Of a stretch of DNA of 64,000 nt, positions 52,747 to 61,131 are shown piece after piece. The notes under the pieces are model-generated. The model was given only the letters and a program-made list of their open reading frames with translations. It did not search any database and was not told the origin of the DNA. This DNA is from Burkholderia sp. WSM2230. Its GTDB lineage: Bacteria; Pseudomonadota; Gammaproteobacteria; Burkholderiales; Burkholderiaceae. Where the stretch lies: the NCBI RefSeq assembly GCF_000472445.1, contig NZ_AXAJ01000007.1, positions 62,750 to 126,749 of the forward strand, read 5' to 3'. Every line of letters starts with the position of its first letter. The stretch's first letter is position 1. The translations under genes were made by a program, and so were the position numbers.

Positions 52747-54087
52747 TCATACACCCGACGACGACTCTTCTTCCGCCTCATCGAGCACCGCGTTTTGCAC
52801 GGCGGTAGCAGGGCTTACATAGGGCGGCGCCTGGCGCGGCTCGTCGATGCTGTAGCGAAGGCGCCCGGCGTCGACAAATACGCGCAGGCCCCGGTATTTG
52901 ACGAGATACAGCAGGCCTACCAGCGCGGCCGCGAAACCCGACGCCGCGCCCACGCCAAGCGCCCAGCGTGGACCGAAACGATCCGCGACCCAGCCGACCA
53001 CCGGCGCGCCAAGCGGCGTGCCGCCGAGCGCAATGGCAAGCAGAATTGCGATTACGCGGCCGCGCATCGCGGGTTCCGTGGAGAGTTGCACGAGACTGTT
53101 GGTCGACGTATTGAAGGTTTGCGTCGACACGCCGATAAAGACGAGCACCATGCCGAACAGCACATAATTCGGCATCAGCGAAGCGGCGGTGCAGCCCACG
53201 CCGAAGATCGCGGCCGCGCCAAGCAGCAACGCCATGCGCGGCCGCGCGCGGCGCGCGGCCAGCAGCGCGCCGGTGACCGAACCCACCGCCATGGTCGAGC
53301 TCAGCACGCCGTATTCGCCTGCACCCGCATGAAAAGCGGTGACCGACATGGTCGAAATGAAAATCGGGAAGTTAAGCCCGAACGTGCCGATAAGGAACTG
53401 CATCAACAGCGCGGCCTTCAGATCGGGGCGCTTCCATACATATTTGAAGCCTTCCACAAAGCTGCCGCGCGAGCGTACCGCACGAGGCTTCGCATGCAGT
53501 TCGCGCACGCGCAGCATGCGCAATGCACCGAGCACGGCAACAAAAGAGAGTGCATTGATCAGGAACACCCAACCGGTTCCAACCGATGCAATCAGCAAGC
53601 CGGCCACCGCCGGACCGATCATGCGCGCTGCGTTGAACGACGTTGAATTGAGGGCGACTGCATTCGACAGATCGCTTTCGCCAACCAGATCGGACACGAA
53701 GGTCTGTCGCGCGGGCGAATCGAATGCGGTCACGCAGCCGAGCAGTCCCGCGAAAACATACACATGCCAGAGCTCGACGAGGCCCGTAATGGTGAGCAGG
53801 CCAAGGCCCAGCGCGAGACTGCCCATGGCGGCCTGCGTGACCAGCAGAAGCTTGCGACGGTCGAAGTGATCCGCTGCATAGCCGGTGAGCGGCAACAGCA
53901 GCATTTGTGGCCCGAACTGCAACGACATGACGATACCCACGGAAGTCGCATTGTGTTGTGTGAGTTCCGTGAGCACGAGCCAGTCCTGCGCGGTGCGTTG
54001 CATCCACGTGCCGACGTTCGAGACGATGGCGCCGCTTGCCCACATCCGGTAATTGAAGTTGCGAAGCGAGCGGAACGTGCTGCTCAT
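52747..54087 (-). CDS. MFS exporter (EntS/MFS_3-like)
   Basis: A 446-residue major facilitator with 11-12 TM segments. The start FRSLRNFNYRMWASGAIVSNVGTWMQRTAQDWLVL and TSFNAARMIGPAVAGLLIA are typical of the enterobactin-exporter-like MFS group, which exports drugs, siderophores or other small molecules. The acidic tail DEAEEESSSGV is unusual for an MFS C-terminus. It is the third gene of a MarR/isochorismatase-like/MFS operon, 64 bases from the middle gene, so export of the inducing compound is likely. Confidence 0.9.
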   Translation of the reverse strand: MSSTFRSLRNFNYRMWASGAIVSNVGTWMQRTAQDWLVLTELTQHNATSVGIVMSLQFGPQMLLLPLTGYAADHFDRRKLLLVTQAAMGSLALGLGLLTITGLVELWHVYVFAGLLGCVTAFDSPARQTFVSDLVGESDLSNAVALNSTSFNAARMIGPAVAGLLIASVGTGWVFLINALSFVAVLGALRMLRVRELHAKPRAVRSRGSFVEGFKYVWKRPDLKAALLMQFLIGTFGLNFPIFISTMSVTAFHAGAGEYGVLSSTMAVGSVTGALLAARRARPRMALLLGAAAIFGVGCTAASLMPNYVLFGMVLVFIGVSTQTFNTSTNSLVQLSTEPAMRGRVIAILLAIALGGTPLGAPVVGWVADRFGPRWALGVGAASGFAAALVGLLYLVKYRGLRVFVDAGRLRYSIDEPRQAPPYVSPATAVQNAVLDEAEEESSSGV

Positions 54088-54151
54088 AGCAACGCCTTGC
54101 GCGGCGGCAAGTGGGCGACGTGCGGCTCACGGCGCATGCGCATCGTCATGC

Positions 54152-54721
54152 TCATGCCGATGCGCGAGTCTGTTCCAGCATGTCTAGCACTTCCTGTGTC
54201 GTGCCGGTCTCGCCGAGCCGCGGGAAGATGCGCGTGAGGCTGTTGGTATGAGCATCCAGATGCAGGTCAGTCATCGCGTCCACGGCAAATGCGATGTTCA
54301 GGCCAAGCTCGTGCGCGAAACGCGCGGTGGATTCGACGCCGATGCTGGTGGACACGCCCGCAAGCACGATTTGCGTTACGCCTTGCTCGCGCAGATACGC
54401 TTCGAGGTCCGTGTTCGTGAACGCGCCCCACGTGCGCTTGGTCACCAGGTGATCCGACGCTTGCCGGTTCAGTTCGGGCACGAGATCCGCGAATCCCGGC
54501 GGGAAGTTGCCGGTAGGGCGCGTCTGTTCCGCGCGCCCCGGTGCGCCGCCCGCCACGTTGACGAGTACGACCGGAAGGCCGTGGCGCCGGAATGCGTCGG
54601 CTAACGCGGCCGCGCGTTGCACCACGTCTGCGGTGGGATGCGCTGTGGGCATCGCCACGATGCCTTGCTGTAAATCGATCACGACCAGTGCGGTTCTTCC
54701 ATCGAGTGTAGACAGTGCCAC
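54152..54721 (-). CDS. Isochorismatase-family protein with Gly at the nucleophile position
   Basis: A 189-residue cysteine-hydrolase-fold protein. The catalytic Asp in TALVVIDLQQGI and Lys in VTKRTWGAFTNTDL are retained. At the usual nucleophile position the motif reads AGVSTSIGVESTARFA, with Gly128 where cysteine normally sits (TNxCVxxT). The fold is otherwise complete, as in a Cys-less branch that I recall in proteobacteria. Function may be a non-thiol hydrolase or a binding role; hydrolase annotation should be treated with caution. It sits between the MarR regulator (32 bases) and the MFS exporter. Confidence 0.85.
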   Translation of the reverse strand: MALSTLDGRTALVVIDLQQGIVAMPTAHPTADVVQRAAALADAFRRHGLPVVLVNVAGGAPGRAEQTRPTGNFPPGFADLVPELNRQASDHLVTKRTWGAFTNTDLEAYLREQGVTQIVLAGVSTSIGVESTARFAHELGLNIAFAVDAMTDLHLDAHTNSLTRIFPRLGETGTTQEVLDMLEQTRASA

Positions 54722-54753
54722 GGGTGCTCCTGTTGAGGTTTGTGCCTGACGCT

Positions 54754-55206
54754 TTACGACTCGATCAGGCGTTTGAGCAATGCGACGGCGGTGACGAGCT
54801 GCTTTTGCTCGGCCGCCGAAAAGCGCGTCTGGATGGTGCGGAAAAGCCAGTCTTCGCGCGCGGCGCGGCTTGCCTTGATTTTCTTGCGGAAGGCCGGTGT
54901 GACGGACAGCACGGTTTGCCGGCCGTCGTTCGGATCGGGCGCGCCGCTCACGAGGCCCGCGGCTTTCAGAACCGAAAGCGTCTCGCTCATGGATTGTGAA
55001 CGCATGCCCTGTGCGCGCGCGAGTTCGGTAACCGTTGCCGGGCCGTCGCGCTCGAGCAGACCGAGTACCTGGATTTGCGAAGGCGTGAAGTCGCCGAGAT
55101 GCGCCTCTTCACGCAGGCGGCGGCGGAGCTTGCCGTTCAGCACGCGCAGGTCTTCAGCCAATACATGCAGGGAGTTGGAGTCGAGCGGCGGATCGTTCTT
55201 GCCCAT
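54754..55206 (-). CDS. MarR-family transcriptional regulator
   Basis: A 150-residue winged-helix regulator. FTPSQIQVLGLLERDGPATVTELARAQGMRSQSMSETLSVLKAAGLV is the DNA-binding core, and PNDGRQTVLSVTPAF is the wing. The N- and C-terminal helices form the dimer interface. It is the first gene of the operon with the isochorismatase-like and MFS genes. A long inverted repeat lies immediately upstream of its ATG (55219-55258), implying autorepression and control of the whole operon. The ligand is unknown, probably a small aromatic or drug. Confidence 0.9.
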   Translation of the reverse strand: MGKNDPPLDSNSLHVLAEDLRVLNGKLRRRLREEAHLGDFTPSQIQVLGLLERDGPATVTELARAQGMRSQSMSETLSVLKAAGLVSGAPDPNDGRQTVLSVTPAFRKKIKASRAAREDWLFRTIQTRFSAAEQKQLVTAVALLKRLIES

Positions 55207-55218
55207 GCGTGCCGGAAT

Positions 55219-55258
55219 AATATATGAAGGTTACCTGCGTAGGGTACCTTCGTATATT
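55219..55258. promoter_or_regulatory. Inverted-repeat operator upstream of marR operon
   Basis: AATATATGAAGGTTACC (55219-55235) and GGTACCTTCGTATATT (55243-55258) form an inverted repeat with one mismatch and one extra base, spaced by seven bases. It begins 12 bases upstream of the MarR ATG and is much more AT-rich than its surroundings. Placement and symmetry fit autoregulation by the MarR protein. Confidence 0.8.
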
Positions 55259-55277
55259 GCAGCGGTCAAGGGCGCAC

Positions 55278-57221
55278 TCAGGCGGTCGGGGCGCGTTGTG
55301 GCCGCGCTCCGGGCTGCGTGCGCAGTCCGACTGGCCTGTCTTTTTCCGGGGCTTCTTCCGCGCGAATGATCGCGAGCAGTTGCGGCAGCGACATCGGATG
55401 CCCAGTGAGGTAGCCTTGCACGACATCGCAGCGCGCATCGCACAGCCATTCCAGTTGCGCCGGATATTCGACGCCTTCTGCGACCACCAGCAGCCCGAAA
55501 CTATGCGCCATCGAAATAATGGCCGTGACGATGGGCTGACCGCCGTTCGGCAATGGACAGATAAAGCTGCGGTCGATCTTGATGCTGTGCACCGGAAAGG
55601 ATTGCAGATACGACAGCGACGAGTAACCGGTGCCGAAGTCGTCGAGCGAAAGGCGCACGCCCGCTGCGCGCAATTCCTGCATTGCCTGAATGCCCACCGA
55701 CATGTTGGACATCAATTGACTTTCGGTCAGCTCGAGTTCGAGCAGCGAAGCGGGCAGGCCGCTTTTTTGCAGCGCGTTGCACACTTCGTTGGTGAAGCCC
55801 TCGGCCCGCAATTGCCGCGCCGAAATGTTCACAGCCACATGCACGCTTGCGTTGCGGCCGGCGTTCCAGTTTGCCGCGTCGCGGCATGCGCGCCACAGAA
55901 CCCAGCGGCCGAGCGACACGATCAGGTCGCTGTTCTCTGCAATCGGCACGAATTCGGCGGGCGAGATCGGCCCTTCCGAAGGATGCGTCCAGCGCACCAG
56001 CGCTTCCGCGCCAAGCAGCCGGCCCGACAGGCAGTCGAATTGCGGCTGGTAGACGATCTCCAGTCCGTCCTGATCGACGGCCTTGCGCAGTTCGGCCTCA
56101 ATACGCGCGCGCCGTTGTGCCTCTGCCGTCATCTCGCTCTGAAATTCCACGGCAATGCTCTTGCCCCTGCTTTTAGCGGAGTACAGCGCGATGTCGGCAT
56201 TGCTGACCAGTTCGGCCATTTCGCGGGTGTCCTCGGGATAGACGCTAAAGCCCACGCTCGCCGTCACGGCCGAGTCGCTGCCTTGCAGAAGGAACGGGCG
56301 TGACAGATTGCGCGCGATGCGCCCGGCAGTCGCGCGTGCGCGAACGCGGCTGGCGTCGGGCCCGAGCACCACGGCGAATTCGTCGCCGCCGATGCGGCTC
56401 ACGAGGTCATTGGGCCGCACCACATTGCGCAAGGCTTCGGCAACCTGCTTGAGCAGTTCGTCGCCCGCGCCGTGACCCAGCGTGTCGTTGACGATCTTGA
56501 AGTTGTCGAGGTCCACCATCATCAGCGCAACGCGCTTGTCCGCCGCGCTCGCCTTGTGCAGGCGCGCCTTCAGTTCGTCGTAGAACGCGCGACGGTTCGG
56601 CAGATCCGTCAGCGGATCGGTCGAGGCGAGATATTGGAGGTCCTTTTCCGCGCGCGAGACGCGCTCGCGCATGCGCCTCATGACGAGCGAGGCGATCCAC
56701 ACGGAACACAACGATGCGCCCACGAGGAAGCAGCCATATTGTGCGAGCTGCATCTGAATGGCGTCCGTCGTCGCCACGATCACAATGCTGCCGAGCGACT
56801 GGTTGTTATGAACGATCGGAGCCGCGACGAAGATGTCTGCGAGCGAAAGGCGCTGCGAGTTGCCGGCTTTCGCCAGCGTGCCTTCCTCGGACTCCTCGCG
56901 GCTCAAGCCTGGGCGGGTGTAGCGCACGAACAGGTCGCCGGCCGGCGTATAGACAGTGGCGCTTTCCACGTGCGGGACCTTGCGCAATGAGCCGAGCACT
57001 TCCGCGGTGGCATCGCGGTCGCGGAACATCGCGGAGGCGGTCAGATTTTCGGCGAGCACCGAGGCTTGCATGCTGACGTCCTCGGTCAGCGAAGTGCGCA
57101 GCGAAAGCGCCTGATAAACGAGCAGCACGACGCTCGAAACCAGCAGCGCGATCGCCACGCCGACGAGGTTCACGTGCTCGCGCGGCCATGCGAATTTGCG
57201 CCAGACCGAGAAACTGTTCAT
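55278..57221 (-). CDS. Membrane GGDEF/EAL protein (CHASE8-like sensor)
   Basis: A 647-residue inner-membrane protein. TM1 (VGVAIALLVSSVVLLVYQAL), a periplasmic domain of about 130 residues (MFRDRDATAEVLGSLRKVPHVESATVYTP, CHASE8-like) and TM2 precede GGDEF (GGDEF at 278-282, intact) and EAL (E406 in GAEALVRW, with DDFGTGYSSL and EGVE). Both sites look active. The ATG at 57221 overlaps the stop of the YfiR gene by four bases. By analogy with YfiN of Pseudomonas, the periplasmic YfiR partner may hold it inactive until an envelope signal releases it. Confidence 0.9.
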   Translation of the reverse strand: MNSFSVWRKFAWPREHVNLVGVAIALLVSSVVLLVYQALSLRTSLTEDVSMQASVLAENLTASAMFRDRDATAEVLGSLRKVPHVESATVYTPAGDLFVRYTRPGLSREESEEGTLAKAGNSQRLSLADIFVAAPIVHNNQSLGSIVIVATTDAIQMQLAQYGCFLVGASLCSVWIASLVMRRMRERVSRAEKDLQYLASTDPLTDLPNRRAFYDELKARLHKASAADKRVALMMVDLDNFKIVNDTLGHGAGDELLKQVAEALRNVVRPNDLVSRIGGDEFAVVLGPDASRVRARATAGRIARNLSRPFLLQGSDSAVTASVGFSVYPEDTREMAELVSNADIALYSAKSRGKSIAVEFQSEMTAEAQRRARIEAELRKAVDQDGLEIVYQPQFDCLSGRLLGAEALVRWTHPSEGPISPAEFVPIAENSDLIVSLGRWVLWRACRDAANWNAGRNASVHVAVNISARQLRAEGFTNEVCNALQKSGLPASLLELELTESQLMSNMSVGIQAMQELRAAGVRLSLDDFGTGYSSLSYLQSFPVHSIKIDRSFICPLPNGGQPIVTAIISMAHSFGLLVVAEGVEYPAQLEWLCDARCDVVQGYLTGHPMSLPQLLAIIRAEEAPEKDRPVGLRTQPGARPQRAPTA

Positions 57222-57745
57222 AGAACCGTCCTTGCCAGCCGCATGAGTTTCGAACTCAGCGTGATGCGCCGGCGTGAAGCTTCGGTAACGTTGATATCGA
57301 ATTTCAGATGCTCGCCCTCGCGCACGAGGCGGATCACCCAGCCCTGCTCGGTGGCGTCGGCCTCACTGACGATCACGACGGGCGCGTCGGACGCGAGCAG
57401 CGCCTTGATCGCCGAACTCGCCGCGGTGCCCGCTGTGAGCACCGCGAGTTGGCAATCCGCCGCTTTTTCCGCGCGGGGCAACGGGCGAACCCGCCACGCC
57501 TCTTTGCCTCCGTGCTTGCCGTCCAGTCTCGCGAGTGCCTGGCCAAGCGGGCTCTCAGGATCCGCGCATACGGATACTATGTTGTCGGCGGGGCGCCCCG
57601 CAGGCCAGTCGGTGAACTGCGCGAAGTTGAAGATGTACGCGGCCTCGAGCGCAGGCAGGTCGACCTGCGCGTCGACGGTGTGCACGATCAGGGGCGACGC
57701 GAACAGGACATACGCCGCGATGATCTGGATGCGAACGCGGTCCAT
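57218..57745 (-). CDS. YfiR-family periplasmic protein
   Basis: A 175-residue secreted protein with a signal peptide at about residues 1-27 (RIQIIAAYVLFASPLIVHTVDA). The mature part has the YfiR/DUF4154 features ALEAAYIFNFAQFTDWP, VSVCADPESPLGQAL, ADCQLAVLTAG and FDINVTEASRRRITLSSKLMRLA. Two Cys could form the redox-sensitive disulfide seen in Pseudomonas YfiR. YfiR represses the diguanylate cyclase YfiN in the periplasm. It starts one base after the TonB receptor stop and overlaps the GGDEF/EAL start. I prefer the ATG at 57745 over 57796. Confidence 0.88.
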   Translation of the reverse strand: MDRVRIQIIAAYVLFASPLIVHTVDAQVDLPALEAAYIFNFAQFTDWPAGRPADNIVSVCADPESPLGQALARLDGKHGGKEAWRVRPLPRAEKAADCQLAVLTAGTAASSAIKALLASDAPVVIVSEADATEQGWVIRLVREGEHLKFDINVTEASRRRITLSSKLMRLARTVL

Positions 57746-57746
57746 A

Positions 57747-59786
57747 TCAGAACCCGTAGACGGCCTTGAAGAGGAAGGTACGGCTTTGCTGCGCAACAGT
57801 CTCCTGTATGAAGCCGGGGCCCACTGGGTCGGCGTACCGTTTGTCGGTCAGGTTATAGATCGAGAAAGACAGTTCGGCTCCACGAACCAGCCGGCGCGAA
57901 CTGAGCGTGAGGTTCGCCAGACAGAAGCCGCCCGCCTCGCCGGCCACGGCCAGACGCGACGACGTGCATTGCACCTCGAGCCCGCTCATCAACGCATCGG
58001 CGAAGAAAGGCGCGGCCAGGTTGAGCTTCGCGAGATGCCGCGGCGAGTTCTGCAGCGCGGCGCCGGTGTCGGAATCGTGAGCGATCTGATACGAGTAACT
58101 CGCGCGCAGACGCGCGCGCGCGAATCGCTGCTCGTAAGCGAGTTCGGCGCCGCGCGCGGTCGCGCGGCTCACGTTGCGGAACATGAAGAGGCCGGACGAG
58201 TCCTGCGTCTCGCTGATCAGATCGCGCGCGTAGTACTGGAAGAGCGAAAGCGTTGCGCGGCCCGTCGTGGACACCGCTCTTTCATAGACGAGTTCGGTCG
58301 TCGCGATGTGCTCGGCCTTTAGCGACCGGTTCCCCAATTGCCCGTCAGGGCCGCTTGACGCGTAGTACATCTCGTAGGCGTTCGGCGCGCGGTAGGCCTC
58401 GCCGTACAGCAGCTTGAACGTATCGCGCGGCGTCAGCTTATAGATCAGCGCGATGCGCGGACTCAGGTTGCCGCCCGCGGCGGTCTGCTCGTCGTAACGC
58501 AAGCCCGCGTTCAACGTGAAGTTGGCGGGCAGCGTGATTTCATCCTCGATATAGACGCCGGCACGATTGCCGCTGTGATGGTCGTCGAGAATTTGCGAAT
58601 AGGGCGCGACGTTGTAGTTGTACTGGTCGAGGCGCGCGTCTCTCGCGAAGTCCGTGCCGATCACGATGCGATGCTTCGCAAGCGACGAAATGGTTGCATG
58701 CACATCGGCCCCGTACCACAGCGCATGGCTTCCGTCGATGTTGACTATGTACGGTTCTGGGCCGTTGACCGCGGGCATCCGGTAGTCGTAACGGCCCCAG
58801 TAGACCTGCGACGCCAGCAAGACGCCGTCGGAGAGCGCGTGCTGGTAAGAGAGATCCAGATAGCTATGCGTATCCGACACGCTGAACGGCGCATTGAACA
58901 CTGCGCCGTATGGCGCATCGGGAATACCCTTAGTGCGATTTCCGTAGATGAGGCTCAGCCGGAAGTCGCCATAAGCGGCTCGCGCAAGAAAGTTCTGCGC
59001 ACGGTCGTAGTCCAGCCGGTTCGCGATGCCGTGGTTCTGATCGGGCGTGTCGAACTCTGGATAGTAGAGATCCTGGCCGTTTCGTCCGTACGCTGTTGCC
59101 GACAGCAGAATGTCGGCTCCGTGCGCTCCATGCCAGCCGTATGACGCACGCGCCTTCTTTTCGCCGAAGCTGCCTGCCGCGACGGCGGCTTCCGCGCCGG
59201 CCAGATCGCTGCCGCTTTTGGTGATCACGTTGATGACGCCAAAAAGTGCGTTGGCTCCATACATCGACGAACCCGGACCCGGCACGTACTCGATGCGCTT
59301 GACCATGTCCATGTCGAGCGGGAAGTCCGAGCCGATAGGCGCCTGACCGAACACGCCGTCGTTCGTGCGAATGCCGTCTATCAGCAGCAGGAAGCGGCTG
59401 TTGTAGTCGCCGGGGCGCTGAAAACCGCGTGCGCCGAGATATTCATATGAGCGGTCGTTCGTCACATAGAGGCCAGGCAGCGACGCAAGCGCGTCGGCGA
59501 GCGTGCGCCAGCCAAATTGACGGATGTCCTCGGCGGTCAGCACGACGACTGCAGCGGGGGCGTCGGTGACGGACTGATCGAAACGCGACGCGGTATTCAC
59601 CGTGACCTGCATCAACGCTTCCAGAGGCATCGCGGCGAGCTCGGCAGTGTCCGGGGTCGGCGCGATGCTCCCGGCAGACTCGTTGTTGGCGAATGCGGCC
59701 GGCGAGCACAGCGTCGCCAGTCCAGCTACCGAATAAACGACAAGGCGGTGCGTAATGGAATCGGAAGCGCGCGTAATTAGAGCCAT
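57747..59786 (-). CDS. TonB-dependent outer-membrane receptor
   Basis: A 679-residue receptor. The signal peptide (RLVVYSVAGLATLCSPAAFA) is followed by PLEALMQVTVNTASRF, the plug start, and the plug motifs DAPAAVVVLTAEDIRQFG and RIEYVPGPGSSMYGANALFGVINVIT. A 22-strand barrel follows, with LSPRIALIYKLTPRDTFKLLYGEAYRAPNAYEM and a terminal FLFKAVYGF aromatic end. A TonB box is not clear. The plug type resembles vitamin-B12/colicin-like receptors associated with YfiR genes. Its ligand is unknown. It is the promoter-proximal gene of the three-gene c-di-GMP operon. Confidence 0.9.
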   Translation of the reverse strand: MALITRASDSITHRLVVYSVAGLATLCSPAAFANNESAGSIAPTPDTAELAAMPLEALMQVTVNTASRFDQSVTDAPAAVVVLTAEDIRQFGWRTLADALASLPGLYVTNDRSYEYLGARGFQRPGDYNSRFLLLIDGIRTNDGVFGQAPIGSDFPLDMDMVKRIEYVPGPGSSMYGANALFGVINVITKSGSDLAGAEAAVAAGSFGEKKARASYGWHGAHGADILLSATAYGRNGQDLYYPEFDTPDQNHGIANRLDYDRAQNFLARAAYGDFRLSLIYGNRTKGIPDAPYGAVFNAPFSVSDTHSYLDLSYQHALSDGVLLASQVYWGRYDYRMPAVNGPEPYIVNIDGSHALWYGADVHATISSLAKHRIVIGTDFARDARLDQYNYNVAPYSQILDDHHSGNRAGVYIEDEITLPANFTLNAGLRYDEQTAAGGNLSPRIALIYKLTPRDTFKLLYGEAYRAPNAYEMYYASSGPDGQLGNRSLKAEHIATTELVYERAVSTTGRATLSLFQYYARDLISETQDSSGLFMFRNVSRATARGAELAYEQRFARARLRASYSYQIAHDSDTGAALQNSPRHLAKLNLAAPFFADALMSGLEVQCTSSRLAVAGEAGGFCLANLTLSSRRLVRGAELSFSIYNLTDKRYADPVGPGFIQETVAQQSRTFLFKAVYGF

Positions 59787-60107
59787 GACAGCCGTTGATC
59801 TGAGGAACGCTCCTCACAAAATGGATTGTTACGTCCTGTTATCGGCTCGCGGCAGAGAAGCTTGAATGAAGATGCGCTCCGCATGCAGGTTAGGCGAGGG
59901 CGGACATTGTAAAAAAGGGCGTGGACAAAGGCCGTTTTGCGCGATGAAAAGGCGCGCAGGAGCGAGGCCGCCGGGCGGGATTCATGCGTTCTCGCACGCC
60001 GCTATAGCGCGCCCTGCATGGATTTCGGCGGTATCGGACGGGTGAACTGGAGTGTTGCGGCACGCGGCTTGCTCTCTCAGTGCTTTTTACCGCTAGACGC
60101 CACCTTC
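59787..60107. other. Divergent intergenic region
   Basis: About 320 bases between the TonB receptor and the second SYW protein. Apart from the leader hairpin I see no operator or Fur-like box (no GATAATGATAATCATTATC-type symmetry). In-frame upstream extensions of the SYW gene (ATG at 60018) are possible but poorly supported. Confidence 0.45.
59801..59816 (-). promoter_or_regulatory. Small hairpin in the TonB receptor leader
   Basis: TGAGGA-ACGC-TCCTCA is a perfect 6-bp inverted repeat 14-30 bases before the receptor ATG. On the transcript one arm holds an AGGAG-like stretch, so the hairpin could mask a ribosome site or act as an operator. Confidence 0.35.
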
Positions 60108-60356
60108 ATGCGACAGACCTTCCCCACCGGAGCGCTCGGCTCCATGCGACAGGCAATGATCGAACGCGATCTCGCCCATATAGAACACGTGCTGTTGTCC
60201 TCCCAGGCAAGCGCGCGCGAGAATTCGGCTCTTCCTCTTAGCTACTGGCACGACCGCTTGCGCCGCATCAAGGACGGCGGCCAGTTGTGGGGCATGCATC
60301 TTCGCAAGATCGACACGTTGCAGCGCCTTCTCGACGGCGCGCTACCGCCGGGTTAA
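60108..60356 (+). CDS. Small uncharacterised protein with LPLSYW motif (copy 2)
   Basis: An 82-residue cytoplasmic protein. The segment MIERDLAHIEHVLLSSQ is an amphipathic helix, then ARENSALPLSYWHDRLRRI and a second helix MHLRKIDTLQRLLDGAL. It is paralogous to the product at 18607-18849 (DREIAHLE versus ERDLAHIE; LPLSYWESRLRAL versus LPLSYWHDRLRRI). The frame is open to 59937, but similarity begins near the chosen Met. No ribosome site stands out. Function unknown; copy 1 is coupled to an FNT channel while this copy is alone. Confidence 0.6.
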   Translation: MRQTFPTGALGSMRQAMIERDLAHIEHVLLSSQASARENSALPLSYWHDRLRRIKDGGQLWGMHLRKIDTLQRLLDGALPPG

Positions 60357-60739
60357 CCCTGTTCCTCATCCGTTGTTTGCACGCGCCTGCTGCACGCGGT
60401 TGCGTATGCAGCCGCGCGTCGCGACTTGCCCTGGTTGCGCGAATGCATTTGTCGATGTATTAGGGAGCCCTGGAGCATTTGCCTTTGCGCACTCGGCTGT
60501 CTGCTCGTAGTGCCCGCCTGATTCCGCGTTTTCTTCGCGACGATCCGTCGCCCACTTCTGTGCTCTTCTCCCTCGCGCGTCCGTAGGACTTGCGGCGCCG
60601 ACACCTCCTTATCAACTCAGTCTTCGACATCTGCTCGCGCGGCGCGCTTCTTGCGGCGTGACGGCAACGCATGCCGGGGGCTCCGGCAACGCGGCCAGTG
60701 CAGTGCACCTTCGGTGCGCACCAACCACGGAGAAGAGAC
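60357..60739. other. Intergenic region before the CsbD-like gene
   Basis: About 383 bases in which I see no supported gene. A minus-strand frame (60353-60604) has an Arg/Gln-rich, low-quality product. The promoter of the CsbD/YqjE trio is expected here; no sigma-factor motif is recognised with confidence. Confidence 0.45.
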
Positions 60740-61024
60740 ATGGAAACAGGGAAAGTGGAAGGAACGGTGAAGGAAATCGGCGGCAAGCTGGAGCAGACGG
60801 CGGGCGAAATGCTCGGTGACACCGGGACGCAAATGTCCGGCACTGCACGCGAATTGAGCGGCAAGGCTCAACAGGTGTGGTCGGATCTCGCGGACGTGGT
60901 GCGGGAGACCACCACCGAGCGGCCATTCACTGCGCTCGCAATTGCGGCCGCCGCCGGCTTCATACTCGGCGCGCTGCGCTCGGCGACCGCCCGCGATGTT
61001 CGCGGCGACAGGGATTACCGTTAG
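60740..61024 (+). CDS. CsbD-like stress protein with C-terminal glycine-zipper anchor
   Basis: A 94-residue protein. The first 50 residues (GKVEGTVKEIGGKLEQTAGE, GTARELSGKAQQVW) match the CsbD-like stress-protein repeat, which is normally a soluble 60-residue protein. The C-terminal part TTERPFTALAIAAAAGFILGALRS resembles the glycine-zipper anchor of YqjD/ElaB (DUF883) ribosome-binding membrane proteins. The ATG at 60740 has GGAGAAGAG just upstream. It leads a trio with YqjE-like and small membrane genes; general-stress induction is expected. Confidence 0.82.
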   Translation: METGKVEGTVKEIGGKLEQTAGEMLGDTGTQMSGTARELSGKAQQVWSDLADVVRETTTERPFTALAIAAAAGFILGALRSATARDVRGDRDYR

Positions 61025-61131
61025 ATACGGTTGGCACAGAGCCGATTGCATCGTTCCGATGAGCGCTCGCCGCCGGCCGGCACATCCGGCGGCGGGCGCC
61101 CGTGACGGCAATTGCTGGCGGGAGATACACG

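Noticed and set aside
60353..60604. 83-codon minus-strand frame
   Set aside because: Arg/Gln/Ser-rich product without structure; overlaps the stop of the SYW gene and lacks a ribosome site.
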